Source: Janthinobacterium sp. CG3
GTDB taxonomy: Bacteria > Pseudomonadota > Gammaproteobacteria > Burkholderiales > Burkholderiaceae_D
Reading direction: 5' to 3'
Assembly (NCBI RefSeq): GCF_000344615.1
Contig: NZ_KB467824.1
Location: 3,809,767 to 3,873,766, forward strand
DNA length: 64,000 nt
The notes below the pieces were generated by a model. It was not told where the DNA came from. It saw only the letters and a list, made by a program, of their open reading frames with translations, and made no database searches. The translations under genes were made by a program, and so were the position numbers. The first letter of the stretch is position 1; every line of letters begins with the position of its first letter. This document shows, piece by piece, positions 27,088 through 35,329 of the stretch.

Positions 27088-27519
27088 ATGAATCAAAGTG
27101 TCAATATGGCCGGTCTGTATGTGCGTGACCAGGACGAAGCGCTTGCCTTCTACGTCGAAAAGCTGGGGTTCCTCGTCCACACCGACGTTCGAAACGGCGA
27201 CTATCGTTGGCTGACGGTGCAGCATCCAGACCAACCCTCATTCCAGCTCGGCTTGTTTATTCCCGGGCCCCCGGTGCATGACGCGGCAACCGCGCAGATC
27301 TTGCATGAGATCGTAGCGAAGGGAGCCATGCCGCCACTGGTGCTGTTAGTGGACAACTGCCGTGCCGCTTACGAACGTCTGAGCAAGTGCGGCGTTGAGT
27401 TCACGCAGGAGCCCGTGGATCGCTACGGCAACGTGGATGCCGGCTTTCGGGATCCTTCCGGCAACGGATGGAAAATGATCGAGGCCGCAGCCAAGCCGCA
27501 TTCGCGGAAGTCGCCATGA
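27088..27519 (+). CDS. VOC/glyoxalase-family protein
   Basis: The product is 143 aa, one vicinal-oxygen-chelate domain made of two beta-alpha-beta-beta-beta units. The first begins MAGLYVRDQDEALAFYVEKL. The second is PLVLLVDNCRAAYERLSKCG, ending RDPSGNGWKMIE with the conserved DP-G-N-W/Glu ligand region. Members include glyoxalases, dioxygenases and antibiotic-binding resistance proteins; which one this is cannot be decided. A ribosome site (AAGGAG) lies before the ATG. The stop codon overlaps the start of the next gene (ATGA). Confidence 0.88.
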   Translation: MNQSVNMAGLYVRDQDEALAFYVEKLGFLVHTDVRNGDYRWLTVQHPDQPSFQLGLFIPGPPVHDAATAQILHEIVAKGAMPPLVLLVDNCRAAYERLSKCGVEFTQEPVDRYGNVDAGFRDPSGNGWKMIEAAAKPHSRKSP

Positions 27520-27737
27520 ACTGGAGTCATTGGATTCGACAGGGCCACCGCTGGCTGTCCATCGTTTTCACCATGACTGTGATGGCCAACTTCATGGCAA
27601 GAGCGGTGGATCCTGGCGAGCCGTCGCCGTGGATAACGTACTCGCCGCTGCCCCCGCTCTTTCTGATGCTCATTTCCGGCCTGTACCTGTTCGCGCTGCC
27701 GTATACGAGCAAGTGGCGCAAGCGGCCACGCGCCTGA
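27516..27737 (+). CDS. Small two-span membrane protein
   Basis: The product is 73 aa with two hydrophobic segments: WLSIVFTMTVMANFMAR, and LPPLFLMLISGLYLFALPY near the C-terminus, then a basic tail KWRKRPRA. The start ATG overlaps the VOC stop codon (ATGA), so the two are translationally coupled. It is the third member of the AraC/VOC/membrane cassette. Its function is unknown. Confidence 0.8.
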   Translation: MNWSHWIRQGHRWLSIVFTMTVMANFMARAVDPGEPSPWITYSPLPPLFLMLISGLYLFALPYTSKWRKRPRA

Positions 27738-27804
27738 CAATGGGTGTAAGCCGGCGCTGCTTCGGGGCGCGGCTTAACTATTGTTGGAACTCGGCGCGAT
27801 TCTG

Positions 27805-27847
27805 GAAAATCCTTGTGTCGGTGGTTCGGTTCCGCCCCGGGCGACCA
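27805..27847 (+). repeat. Detached tRNA-Phe 3' half (fragment 2)
   Basis: These 43 nt match the tRNA-Phe 3' half from GAAAATCC to the CCA with two changes (one in the T-loop, one in the acceptor stem: GGGCGACCA). The 5' half is absent. Together with its terminator it repeats fragment 1 at 22457 in direct orientation, 5.3 kb apart. Confidence 0.85.
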
Positions 27848-27864
27848 AGAATTGGTTGTGACAA

Positions 27865-27899
27865 AACGCCAACCCTCGCCGGTTGGCGTTGTCGTTTGT
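27865..27899 (+). terminator. Terminator after tRNA-Phe fragment 2
   Basis: Stem AACGCCAACC (27865-27874), loop CTCGCC, GGTTGGCGTT (27881-27890), then GTCGTTTGT. The hairpin is identical to that after fragment 1, though the T tract is weaker. Confidence 0.75.
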
Positions 27900-27956
27900 C
27901 GGATGCCTCATCCTCGGCCCCCGCCCTTTCGGACCGTCTCGCGGAAAGCGTAAATT

Positions 27957-27970
27957 TTGATGTGGATCAA
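27957..27970. promoter_or_regulatory. FNR/Anr box upstream of deleted deacetylase gene
   Basis: TTGATGTGGATCAA is a perfect FNR/Anr palindrome (TTGAT-N4-ATCAA). Another TTGAT half-site follows at 27979-27983. It lies about 60 bp before the remaining fragment of a histone-deacetylase-family gene, which suggests the lost gene was induced under low oxygen. Confidence 0.75.
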
Positions 27971-28023
27971 TGAATAATTTGATCCCGCTCATTCCACTGG
28001 GTTGAAATTGCTTAATTTCACTA

Positions 28024-28123
28024 CGCGCGGCCGGCGCCGCCGTGCTGGCCACCGACCTGGTACTGGCCGAGGGCGCCGGCAGCGCCTTCTGCAATGTGCG
28101 TCCGCCCGGCCACCACGCCGAAT
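28024..28123 (+). pseudogene. Histone-deacetylase-family protein, fragment
   Basis: About 33 codons read RAAGAAVLATDLVLAEG and AFCNVRPPGHHAE, the latter being the zinc-site RPPGHHA signature of acetoin-utilisation/histone-deacetylase-like amidohydrolases. No start codon or the preceding ~100 residues exist, and homology stops just after the signature. The sequence then runs directly into a Pat-type acetyltransferase gene. This is a small relic of a deleted gene. Confidence 0.75.
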
Positions 28124-29422
28124 ATGCCGCCCCACGCCACCCTGAGCAACCTGCTCGACCTGTCGGAGCAGGCCGACGCCGACGCCTACTGCGCGGCGGT
28201 GCTGGCCTGCGCGCGCGACCCGCTGGTCGACGGCATACTGGTCATCTACTCGCCCAAGCTTGACGGCGCCCCGGCCGCCGTGGCGCGCGCCGTCTGCGCC
28301 CTCAACGCCGGCCTGGGCAAGCCGCCGCTGACCTGCTGGATGGGCGACCAGCAAGTCGCGCCGGCGCGCCGGATCATCAACGCCGCCGGCCTGGCCACGT
28401 TCCGCACGCCGGAGGCGGCCGTCAACGGCTTTAGCAACATCGCCTCGTTCTACCAAAACCAGCAACTGCTGCAGCAAACCCCGCCGCCGCTGTCGCAACC
28501 CGACCAGCCCGACCTGGACGGCGCCCGCCTGCTGATCGAGGGTGTGCTGGCCGAACCGCGCAAGATGCTTACCGAGATGGAGTCGAAGGCGCTGCTGGCG
28601 GCCTTCCACATCCCCATCACGCAAACCATCCTGGCGCGCGGCGCCAACGAGGCGATGCTGGGCGACTGGCGCGGCGCCCCGCCGGCGCAGCGCGAAGCGG
28701 TCGAGCACATGCTGCTGCGGGTATCGGAGATGGTGTGCGCGCTGCCGCAGTTGCGGGAAATGGACATCAATCCGCTGATCGTCGACGAGCACGGCGCGCT
28801 GGCCGTCGACGCCCGCATCGTCATCGACCACGCGCCGCCGGCGACGCACAATTACGCGCATCTGGCGATCCTGCCTTACCCGTCGAACTACACGCAGGAG
28901 TGGCCGATGCGCGGCGGCGGCCGGTACACTCTGCGCCCGGTGCAACCGGACGACGCCTCGATGCTGCAGGAGCTGGTGCGCCGGCTGTCGGAGAAGTCGC
29001 GCTACTACCGCTTCGCCTCGTCGCTGCGCGAGCTGTCGGTGCCGATGCTGGCCCGCTACACGCTGATCGGCTACGACCGCGAGATGGCGATGGTGGCGGT
29101 GCAGACCCGGCGCGCGCCGGGGCCGGACGGCGAATTCGTCGAAACCTCCAGCATCATCGGCGTATCGCGCTACATCGCCAACCCGGACCGCAGCAGCTGC
29201 GAATTCTCGCTGCTGGTCGACGACCGTTTCAGCGGCCAGGGGCTGGGTACGCGCTTGATGCTGGCGATCATGGACGTGGCGCGCGACAAGGGCTTGAGCG
29301 ACATCGACGGCCTGGTGCTGTGTAAAAACAGCGGCATGCTCAAGCTCATGGCGAGCCTGGGTTTCCAGATCCGGCCGTACACCGACGACCCCGACTTTCG
29401 CCTGTGCAGCAAGCCGCTATAG
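28124..29422 (+). pseudogene. Pat-type protein acetyltransferase lacking CoA-binding and ATP-grasp core
   Basis: The remaining frame is 432 codons; intact relatives (YfiQ/Pat with NDP-forming acyl-CoA synthetase modules and a GNAT domain) are about 890-900 aa. The first module and half of the second are gone. The ATP-grasp domain has lost roughly 100 residues in frame, joining PITQTILARGANEA directly to MLGDWRG (near 28650). The end of ATP-grasp (REMDINPLIVDEHGALAVDARI) and the GNAT domain (RYTLRPVQPDDA to DDRFSGQGLGTRLM) remain complete. If still translated, only the acetyltransferase domain could work. No ribosome site precedes the first ATG. Confidence 0.7.
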
Positions 29423-29504
29423 GGCCTCGCGCGCCTTCGGCCGGGACTGCCACCCCGGTCGGCAACGCTCCTCGCGCCGGCGCGTTTCCGGCGCGGCCAA
29501 GTCA

Positions 29505-30602
29505 TTACCAATACGCGTCGTCATAGTCGGACGCCGCGGGGGGCCGGTACGTCTTCAGCCATGCCTTGAGCTTGTTGACGTCGCCGAACTGGTCCAGCTC
29601 GGCGACGAGAGCGTCAAGCCTTGCCTGCATTGCCGCAATATCGACGCGCAGGTGGCGCAGCATCGTTTGCGGCGTCAGGCGTCCCCGCGCTTCCCCGCCC
29701 ATGTCCATTGCCGCCGCGTACTCGATCTCGGCGGTCTCGCGTTCGACCTCGCGCAACTGGCCTTCGAGGATCTTGTTGTACTGCTTGATCCGCTCCTCGC
29801 TCAGGTTGTCGAGGCCGGCCTGGTCGAGCTGCTCCACCTCCAGTTGCAGTTCCAACAACCCCAACAGGTCGTTGGCCGCGTACGCCACGTTCACGCGTTG
29901 CATCAGCGCCGTCTTGCGCTCCCGCTCGGTGGCGTCCGGCTCGCGGTCAGGATGCAGTTCGCTGGCCAGCTTGCGGAAAATATCGCGCACCGATTGCTTG
30001 AGCCGGTCGACCTCGGCTTCCTGGCGCCGTTCGCGCGCGAGCGCGCCGGCCGGCTTGGGGCGCGCGGCCTGCCGCTCCTCGCCGGCGTGCCGATGCATCT
30101 GCGCGGCCAGCGCCTCCATCATGGCCTCGGGCGAGCGCAGGTCGGCGTCGGCGTCCAGGCGCACGCCCAGGATGCCCTCCATCATGTCCTTGAACGCCGC
30201 GCCATCCTCGGCGGCGTCGGCGTCGAAGTCGCCGCCGCTGTGGCGGTTGTAAATCTCCTTGAGCTCGGCGTCGTCGCCGTCCTCGAGCATTTCGAACGCC
30301 GTCGAGCAGATCAGACCGGCCAGCTTGGCGCGGTCTTTTTTGCCCATCGACTTGTGCTGGTACATTTGGTCAAGCAGCAGCACCAAGGCCCTACGCTGCG
30401 CCTCGCAAGCGAGCGCGAGCGGCTTGAATTCGCGCTCGGCCTGGCCCATGATGGAAGGCAGGGCCTCCTTCCAGCCGGCCAAGCGCAGGCGCGTGGCTTC
30501 GAGTTTCTTGATCAGGGTATTGAACTGCTTGCGGGCGCGCGACGCCGGGCCCTTGATGGCCGGCTCGGCGATGCGGATGGAGCACTGCGCGGTGAGTTTC
30601 AT
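29505..30602 (-). CDS. J-domain-like protein with coiled coils
   Basis: The product is 365 aa. A DnaJ-like helical hairpin with HPD appears near residue 216 in RDIFRKLASELHPDREPDAT, followed by QRVNVAYAANDLLGLLELQL. Unlike DnaJ, the J-like segment lies in the middle, with charged helical regions on both sides. No zinc finger or C-terminal peptide-binding domain is present. It likely recruits DnaK to a specific client, which is inferred from the HPD. It is transcribed divergently from a small conserved-looking gene. Confidence 0.75.
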   Translation of the reverse strand: MKLTAQCSIRIAEPAIKGPASRARKQFNTLIKKLEATRLRLAGWKEALPSIMGQAEREFKPLALACEAQRRALVLLLDQMYQHKSMGKKDRAKLAGLICSTAFEMLEDGDDAELKEIYNRHSGGDFDADAAEDGAAFKDMMEGILGVRLDADADLRSPEAMMEALAAQMHRHAGEERQAARPKPAGALARERRQEAEVDRLKQSVRDIFRKLASELHPDREPDATERERKTALMQRVNVAYAANDLLGLLELQLEVEQLDQAGLDNLSEERIKQYNKILEGQLREVERETAEIEYAAAMDMGGEARGRLTPQTMLRHLRVDIAAMQARLDALVAELDQFGDVNKLKAWLKTYRPPAASDYDDAYW

Positions 30603-30846
30603 TGTATGGCGGTAATATTGGGAGGTGGAACGGGGGAATCAAGGCCGCCGGACAACGCGGCGCCGTAGGCCGCCCAATTATAGCGGAGCAGGCCCGGCGC
30701 CGCGCACGCCAGGGACGGCGCCGACGGCGGCGCGGAAGGGTGTGCTTCCTTCCCCGCCGCGGCAAACGGCGTCGGCGACGCTGGCCCGGCCGGACTGCCG
30801 GCGTCGCGCCTCCCGCCCCGCAAACTTGACTTGGACTGCATCGAAC
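30603..30846. other. Divergent promoter region
   Basis: This 244-bp GC-rich gap separates the J-domain gene (leftward) from the 96-aa gene (rightward). It should carry both promoters. No clear regulatory palindrome or RNA gene is seen. Confidence 0.4.
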
Positions 30847-31137
30847 ATGAATTTTTCCGACGTGTTGAAAGTGTTGAACGAGGCCTCGGCATTCGAATTG
30901 TTTCGCATGCGCGCGGCCATCAGCGTGGCCCTCGACGAGCCGGCCCGCCTGCAGGCGATTCAAGCGCGCCTGCAAGCGGGGCAGTCGGTCGAGTATTTCG
31001 ACGCCAGAGCCAACGCGCAACGGATCGGAACGATATTGGAGCTGCGCCGCAAGACCGCCTTGATCGTCGATCGCGACGACGGCAAGCGCTGGCTGATCGA
31101 CTATTGCGAGCGGAGGCAACTATTAAGGAAGACTTAA
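30847..31137 (+). CDS. Hypothetical protein, 96 aa
   Basis: The product is 96 aa, soluble and basic, starting MNFSDVLKVLNEASAFELFR. The second half, VEYFDARANAQRIGTILE followed by RRKTALIVDRDDGKRWLI, reads like a small beta barrel (SH3 or KOW-like) that could bind RNA or DNA; this is only a pattern guess. No family is recognised. It lies divergent to the J-domain gene. Confidence 0.65.
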   Translation: MNFSDVLKVLNEASAFELFRMRAAISVALDEPARLQAIQARLQAGQSVEYFDARANAQRIGTILELRRKTALIVDRDDGKRWLIDYCERRQLLRKT

Positions 31138-31331
31138 CAGTTCGAACCGAGCGCAAGCGGTAAGCCGTCCCGTCCACCCTTGGCGGCAGTGGCCGAGTCC
31201 CGCCTTACCCAAATGCGAGATCAGCAGGAATCGCCAGCGCGTAGCGCAGGCCGCAAGCGTCCACCAGTGCGCCGCCGCGACCAGGAAATGGCTAGCATAG
31301 GAAGTCCGATATCCCAGCCTGCCCCCCCCCA

Positions 31332-32219
31332 ATGCGCCCCCATCTCGGCCTCGTCTGCGTCACCGTCTCGAACGACGTCAAATATCGCACCATCACGCGC
31401 AAGCGCCTGCTTGAGCATGCGCTCGAATCGCAGCAAAAACTACTCGACGACATTTACCGCGCCAATATCCAGACCCTGGACAAGGCGCTGCGTTACTGCG
31501 AGCGCGAAGACATTGCGCTGTACCGCATCCCCTCGTCGATCTTCCCCTTCGCCGACGACGATATCGGCCGCGCCCTGCTGGCCGGCTTCGCGCCGGCGCT
31601 GGCGCGAACGGGCGCGCGGGCGCGCGAAGGCGCCATCCGGCTGGTCATGCATCCGGACCAGTTTGTCGTGCTCAGTTCCGATTCGGCCAGCGTGGTGGCG
31701 AACAGCGTCAAGATCCTGCAGATGCACGCCGACATCATGGACATGCTGGGCCAGCCGCGCACGTCGTGGGCGCTGCTGGAGATTCACGGCGGCAAGGCCA
31801 AGCGCGCCGACGCGCTGCTTGAGCGCATCGCCGCGCTACCCGACGCGATCCGCTGCCGCCTGGGCTTGGAGAACGACGAGTATGCGTACGGCGCCGCCGA
31901 GATCCACGCAATCTGCCTGCGCTGCGGCGTGCCGATGGTGTTCGATGCCCACCACCATATCGTGCACGAAAAACTCGACAGCTACGACGACCCCAGCGTG
32001 GCCGCGATGCTGGCCAGGGCGCGCGCCACCTGGTCCGTGCCGGAACAGCAACTGGTGCATATCTCGAATGGCCGCGCCTCCTTCAACGACCGCCAGCATG
32101 CCGACTTGATCGGCACGATGCCGGCCGCCTACGCGCAGGCGCCGTGGATCGAGATCGAGGCCAAATTCAAGGAAGAAGCCATCCGCGGCTTGCGCGGCTG
32201 GCAGGCGGCGGCGCGCTAG
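31332..32219 (+). CDS. uvsE: UV damage endonuclease UvsE
   Basis: The product is 295 aa, the normal size for UVDE, a TIM-barrel, metal-dependent endonuclease that nicks DNA 5' of cyclobutane dimers and 6-4 photoproducts. It starts MRPHLGLVCVTVSNDVKYRT. The metal and active-site segments are visible in order: RLVMHPDQFVVLSS, LEIHGG, LENDE, MVFDAHHHIVHEK and LVHISNGR. The ATG follows a C-run with no good ribosome site, so the start could be revised. It provides a repair route independent of UvrABC and photolyase. Confidence 0.93.
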   Translation: MRPHLGLVCVTVSNDVKYRTITRKRLLEHALESQQKLLDDIYRANIQTLDKALRYCEREDIALYRIPSSIFPFADDDIGRALLAGFAPALARTGARAREGAIRLVMHPDQFVVLSSDSASVVANSVKILQMHADIMDMLGQPRTSWALLEIHGGKAKRADALLERIAALPDAIRCRLGLENDEYAYGAAEIHAICLRCGVPMVFDAHHHIVHEKLDSYDDPSVAAMLARARATWSVPEQQLVHISNGRASFNDRQHADLIGTMPAAYAQAPWIEIEAKFKEEAIRGLRGWQAAAR

Positions 32220-32263
32220 CGGGGCCGTCGATGGCGGCCATCAGCTGCCGGCCGGCGCGCTGG

Positions 32264-32800
32264 CTACCACATCAAGTCGTCGGGGATCTGGAAGGCGGCG
32301 TACGGATCGTCGGCTTCGACCTCGGTGCTGGCCTTGTTCACCCGCACCACCAGCGCGGCGTCGCGCTCGGCGATCTTGTCGGCAATAACCCGCGGCACCA
32401 ATTCGACGGCGCCGCCCTGGCAGACGATCACCAGGCGCCCGGCCACCAAATGCGCCTGCACCGCGGCCGACACATATAGCCGCTCGATCTTCTTGTCGTG
32501 GGTGAAATTGTAAGCGATGTCGCCGGTGCCCTTGCTCTGGCGATTCTTCTGCACCAACTGGGCGATTTGCGCGACGATCGCCTTTTGGGTGGCGGCCGCG
32601 TCGCGCTGGGCATTCAGTTCGCGCGCCCGCTCGGCGTTCTTGCGCTGCGTCTCCAGCGCGGCCAGGCGCACCTCGTCGACGCTCTGCGTGCCGGTGCGGC
32701 GCTCGACCTTCTGCTGCTTGCTCTTGTCCTGGTTGGCCAGTTTGGCCTTGTTCTTGTCGATTAAGCCGGATTTCAAAAACTGCTCTTGTAATGAGGCCAT
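32264..32800 (-). CDS. DUF2058-family protein
   Basis: The product is 178 aa. It begins MASLQEQFLKSGLIDKNKAK, followed by a long, highly charged coiled-coil (about 20-95) and a compact C-terminal part with YNFTHDKKIERLYVSAAVQ and RLVIVCQGGAVELVPR. This matches the YaiL/DUF2058 family, which has been reported as nucleoprotein-associated but has no firm function. The ATG is preceded by GGAGC. It converges with uvsE. Confidence 0.85.
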   Translation of the reverse strand: MASLQEQFLKSGLIDKNKAKLANQDKSKQQKVERRTGTQSVDEVRLAALETQRKNAERARELNAQRDAAATQKAIVAQIAQLVQKNRQSKGTGDIAYNFTHDKKIERLYVSAAVQAHLVAGRLVIVCQGGAVELVPRVIADKIAERDAALVVRVNKASTEVEADDPYAAFQIPDDLMW

Positions 32801-33180
32801 ATGCGCTGCTCCGTAAATAGGGGTCCGCCAGCCTAGGGCGGCGGCGCCGGCCGGTGGAAAGACGCTAGCATAGCAAAAAAGGGGCCCCCGCAGAACCGCG
32901 ATCGCCGGCCGGGCCAGGGCGACCGGTCCGCCGGCTGGCAACGCCCCGGGCGCGGCCGGGCGCCGAAGTGCGGCGCCGGCACCGTTGCCAACAGTGCTAT
33001 TCTAATAATTTATTTCGTGATAACATTCGCCGCGCCGGAAAACTTGTGTTTTCTATTACGAGAATCGCGACTTTCCGCCCCTTCCCCTCACTCCGGCTGG
33101 CACCTTTGACTGCGCTGGTGAACGCGCATCAACGCCATGGGTGAGCGTTTATTGTTGTTTACATTCACGAGAAAACTACT
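32801..33180. other. Intergenic region before the NIDO PEP-CTERM gene
   Basis: This 380-bp gap holds the DUF2058 promoter (leftward) and the PEP-CTERM promoter (rightward). An AT-rich patch TTCTAATAATTTATTTCGTG at about 33000-33020 could be part of a promoter. TGGCACCTTTGACTGC (33100-33115) resembles a sigma-54 site, but the GG-GC spacing is one base too long. No gene is supported. Confidence 0.45.
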
Positions 33181-33999
33181 ATGTTCCGCAAAATCACCAT
33201 CGGCCTCGCCCTCGCCGCCGCCTTCGTTACCACGGCGGCATCGGCCGGCGCCATCCACGACCAGAACTTGTTCACCGCCAATACCTTGGCACGCAACGAC
33301 GACGGCTCCACCGGCGTCGTCGACATGGGTTTCAACATCAATTTCTTTGGAGCTAACTTCACCCAGCTGTACGTCAACAACAACGGCAACGTGACGTTCA
33401 ACCACGCCTTGAACACCTATACCCCGTTCAGCCTGCTGAGCACCAGCACCCCGATGCTGGCACCGTTCTTCGCCGACGTCGACACCCGCAACAGCCACAG
33501 CGAAGTGGTCCAGTATGCCCAGTCGACGATCGGCGGCCGCAACGTCTTCGGCGTCAACTGGATCAACGTGGGTTACTACCAAAACGCCGCCGACAAGACC
33601 AACAGCTTCCAGCTGATCATCACCGACCGCTCGGACACCGGCGCCGGCAATTTCGATTTCCAGTACAACTACGATAACGTCCACTGGGAAACCGGCACCG
33701 CCAGCAACGGCACCGGCGGCATCGGCGGCACCTCGGCACGCGCCGGCTGGTCGAACGGCGTCGACCATTCCTACGAGTTGGCCGGCTCGGCCGTCAATGG
33801 CGCGCTGCTCGACACCGGCTCGCGCTCCCTGGTCGGCCATTCGATCGACTCCGGCGTGGACGGCCGCTACAACTTCTCGGTGCGCAACGGCATCGTCGCG
33901 CCACCGGTGCCGGAACCGGAAACCTACGCGATGCTGTTGGCCGGCCTGGGCCTGCTGGTCGGCGTGGCGCGCCGCAAATCGGCCGGCAACGCCGCGTAA
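33181..33999 (+). CDS. PEP-CTERM protein with nidogen-like domain
   Basis: The product is 272 aa. A signal peptide (1-22, ending ASA) is followed by a nidogen-like (NIDO) domain: GFNINFFGANFTQLYVNNNG, APFFADVDTR, VFGVNWINVGYY and SFQLIITDRSDTGAGNFDFQ. The C-terminus VPEPETYAMLLAGLGLLVGV then ARRK is a PEP-CTERM sorting signal. It is probably an extracellular or matrix-linked adhesive protein sorted by an exosortase encoded elsewhere. It is unrelated in body sequence to the PEP-CTERM protein at 22962, though the tails are alike. Confidence 0.92.
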   Translation: MFRKITIGLALAAAFVTTAASAGAIHDQNLFTANTLARNDDGSTGVVDMGFNINFFGANFTQLYVNNNGNVTFNHALNTYTPFSLLSTSTPMLAPFFADVDTRNSHSEVVQYAQSTIGGRNVFGVNWINVGYYQNAADKTNSFQLIITDRSDTGAGNFDFQYNYDNVHWETGTASNGTGGIGGTSARAGWSNGVDHSYELAGSAVNGALLDTGSRSLVGHSIDSGVDGRYNFSVRNGIVAPPVPEPETYAMLLAGLGLLVGVARRKSAGNAA

Positions 34000-34023
34000 G
34001 CGCGCCACCCCGTTCGTCCGCCA

Positions 34024-34048
34024 GCCCGCCAGCCAGCGGGCTTTTTTT
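34024..34048 (+). terminator. Terminator of the NIDO PEP-CTERM gene
   Basis: Stem GCCCGC (34024-34029), loop CAGCCA, GCGGGC (34036-34041) followed by seven T. It lies 25 bp after the stop codon and has the standard intrinsic-terminator form. Confidence 0.88.
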
Positions 34049-34147
34049 ATGCGCCGGCCGCGCCCGCGCCGGCGCGGCCGTTTTGTGTGCGCCGCAACAT
34101 ATCTATTGATTGACCGCAACCCGGGGCGCTGCGATACTCGCCCAACG

Positions 34148-35329
34148 ATGGATGGCCAGGCGACGGGTGACATGACTGAACTACGAGCTTCACTCAAGAG
34201 CACGCGCAAGTTTTCGCTCAACTGGAGCTATCTGAACGCCATCGCCCACGGCGTCTCGGCGATCGATCTGGGCGCGATGGCCTTGCGCAACCTGCACGAC
34301 GCGCGCCAGTTCGTGCGCGAATACGGCTTCGACCTGGACCAGCCGGCGGCGCCGGCGCTGATCGCCCGCGCCCACCGCGAGGCGGTCGACTTCATCGCCG
34401 CCACCTTCCTGACGCCGCGGCAGGCCGCGCTGATCCCGCCCGAGGTGGCCGCGCCGGACGACCCGCTGCAACTGCTGGTGTACGCCTCGCTGCGCGGCCA
34501 GCACGCCGACCTGCTGCGGATGTGGTCGTGCGCGGTGCTCAAGGTGATGCACGGCATCTTCTACATCGACAACAACCTCAAGCTGCGCTACTTCAACACC
34601 ATCCGCGAACAGGTCTTCGCCAGCCTCGACGAGGTGATCCACCGCGACGGCGACGATTACTTCCTCAGCGACGGCGAAGTCTGCCTGCCGCTGCTGCACT
34701 ACGACAGGAAAAGCAACAAGGGCCGCAACAGCATCTTGCTCAAGCTGCTGCAAAAAGCCGCCTACCTGGCCGCCGATATTTTCGACCACCTCGGCGTGCG
34801 CCTGGTCTTCGGCACCCGCATCGAATGCCTGTTCGCGCTGCGCACGTTGCAGCGCGCGCACCTGCTGTCGGTGACCAACGTCGACGCCCAGCGCACCCGC
34901 AACACCCTGCTCGACCTCGACGCCGCCAAGCAAGTGTTCATCAAGTACCGCGCCATGCTCGAGCGCAGCGACGACTACCCGGTGGCGTTGCTGCGGCGCA
35001 TGGACGAGGAGTTGCTGGCCAGCTCCCAGCCGCAGACCCGCAGCGACAACCCGCACAGCGGCGACGGCTTCAGCAGCATCCAGGTGACGGTGCGCAAAAT
35101 GATCCACGTGCCCCCCGACGAGGCGGCCGACGCCGGCCAGGACTATGACGTCGGCTTTTTCTTCGAGTACGAAATCCAGCTGATGGACCAGGCCAGCCAC
35201 GAGCGCAGCCTGAGCGGCCCGGCCAGCCACGAAGCGTACAAGCTGCGCCAGATCGACACCGCGCGCGCGCGCGTGTGCGGGCGCGAGTTGCTCGACTGGA
35301 TCGCGCGCCAGCCGGCGCCGCCACCCTAG
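34148..35329 (+). CDS. Conserved protein of the TIGR04552 type (uncertain)
   Basis: The product is 393 aa from ATG 34148, or 385 from ATG 34172. There is no signal peptide or membrane segment. Its middle, FDHLGVRLVFGTRIECLFAL with a preceding basic segment RKSNKGRNSILLKLLQKAAY, has the look of the RelA/SpoT-type nucleotidyltransferase region; I recall similar proteins annotated as the TIGR04552 family, but this is not certain. Function is unknown. It stands between a PEP-CTERM gene and the AIM24 cluster and converges with the latter, with the stop codons overlapping by a few bases. Confidence 0.7.
   Translation: MDGQATGDMTELRASLKSTRKFSLNWSYLNAIAHGVSAIDLGAMALRNLHDARQFVREYGFDLDQPAAPALIARAHREAVDFIAATFLTPRQAALIPPEVAAPDDPLQLLVYASLRGQHADLLRMWSCAVLKVMHGIFYIDNNLKLRYFNTIREQVFASLDEVIHRDGDDYFLSDGEVCLPLLHYDRKSNKGRNSILLKLLQKAAYLAADIFDHLGVRLVFGTRIECLFALRTLQRAHLLSVTNVDAQRTRNTLLDLDAAKQVFIKYRAMLERSDDYPVALLRRMDEELLASSQPQTRSDNPHSGDGFSSIQVTVRKMIHVPPDEAADAGQDYDVGFFFEYEIQLMDQASHERSLSGPASHEAYKLRQIDTARARVCGRELLDWIARQPAPPP

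Noticed and set aside
20919-27899. An intact integrative element at tRNA-Phe
   Set aside because: No integrase, excisionase, phage or conjugation gene can be found between the tRNA-Phe copies. Only the scars remain.
33100-33116. TGGCACCTTTGACTGC upstream of the NIDO PEP-CTERM gene as a sigma-54 promoter
   Set aside because: GG and GC are separated by 11 bases; sigma-54 promoters need 10. A similar near miss (TGGCAATATTTTTTGC, about 22755-22770) precedes the other PEP-CTERM gene with the same wrong spacing. Interesting as a pair, but not supported.
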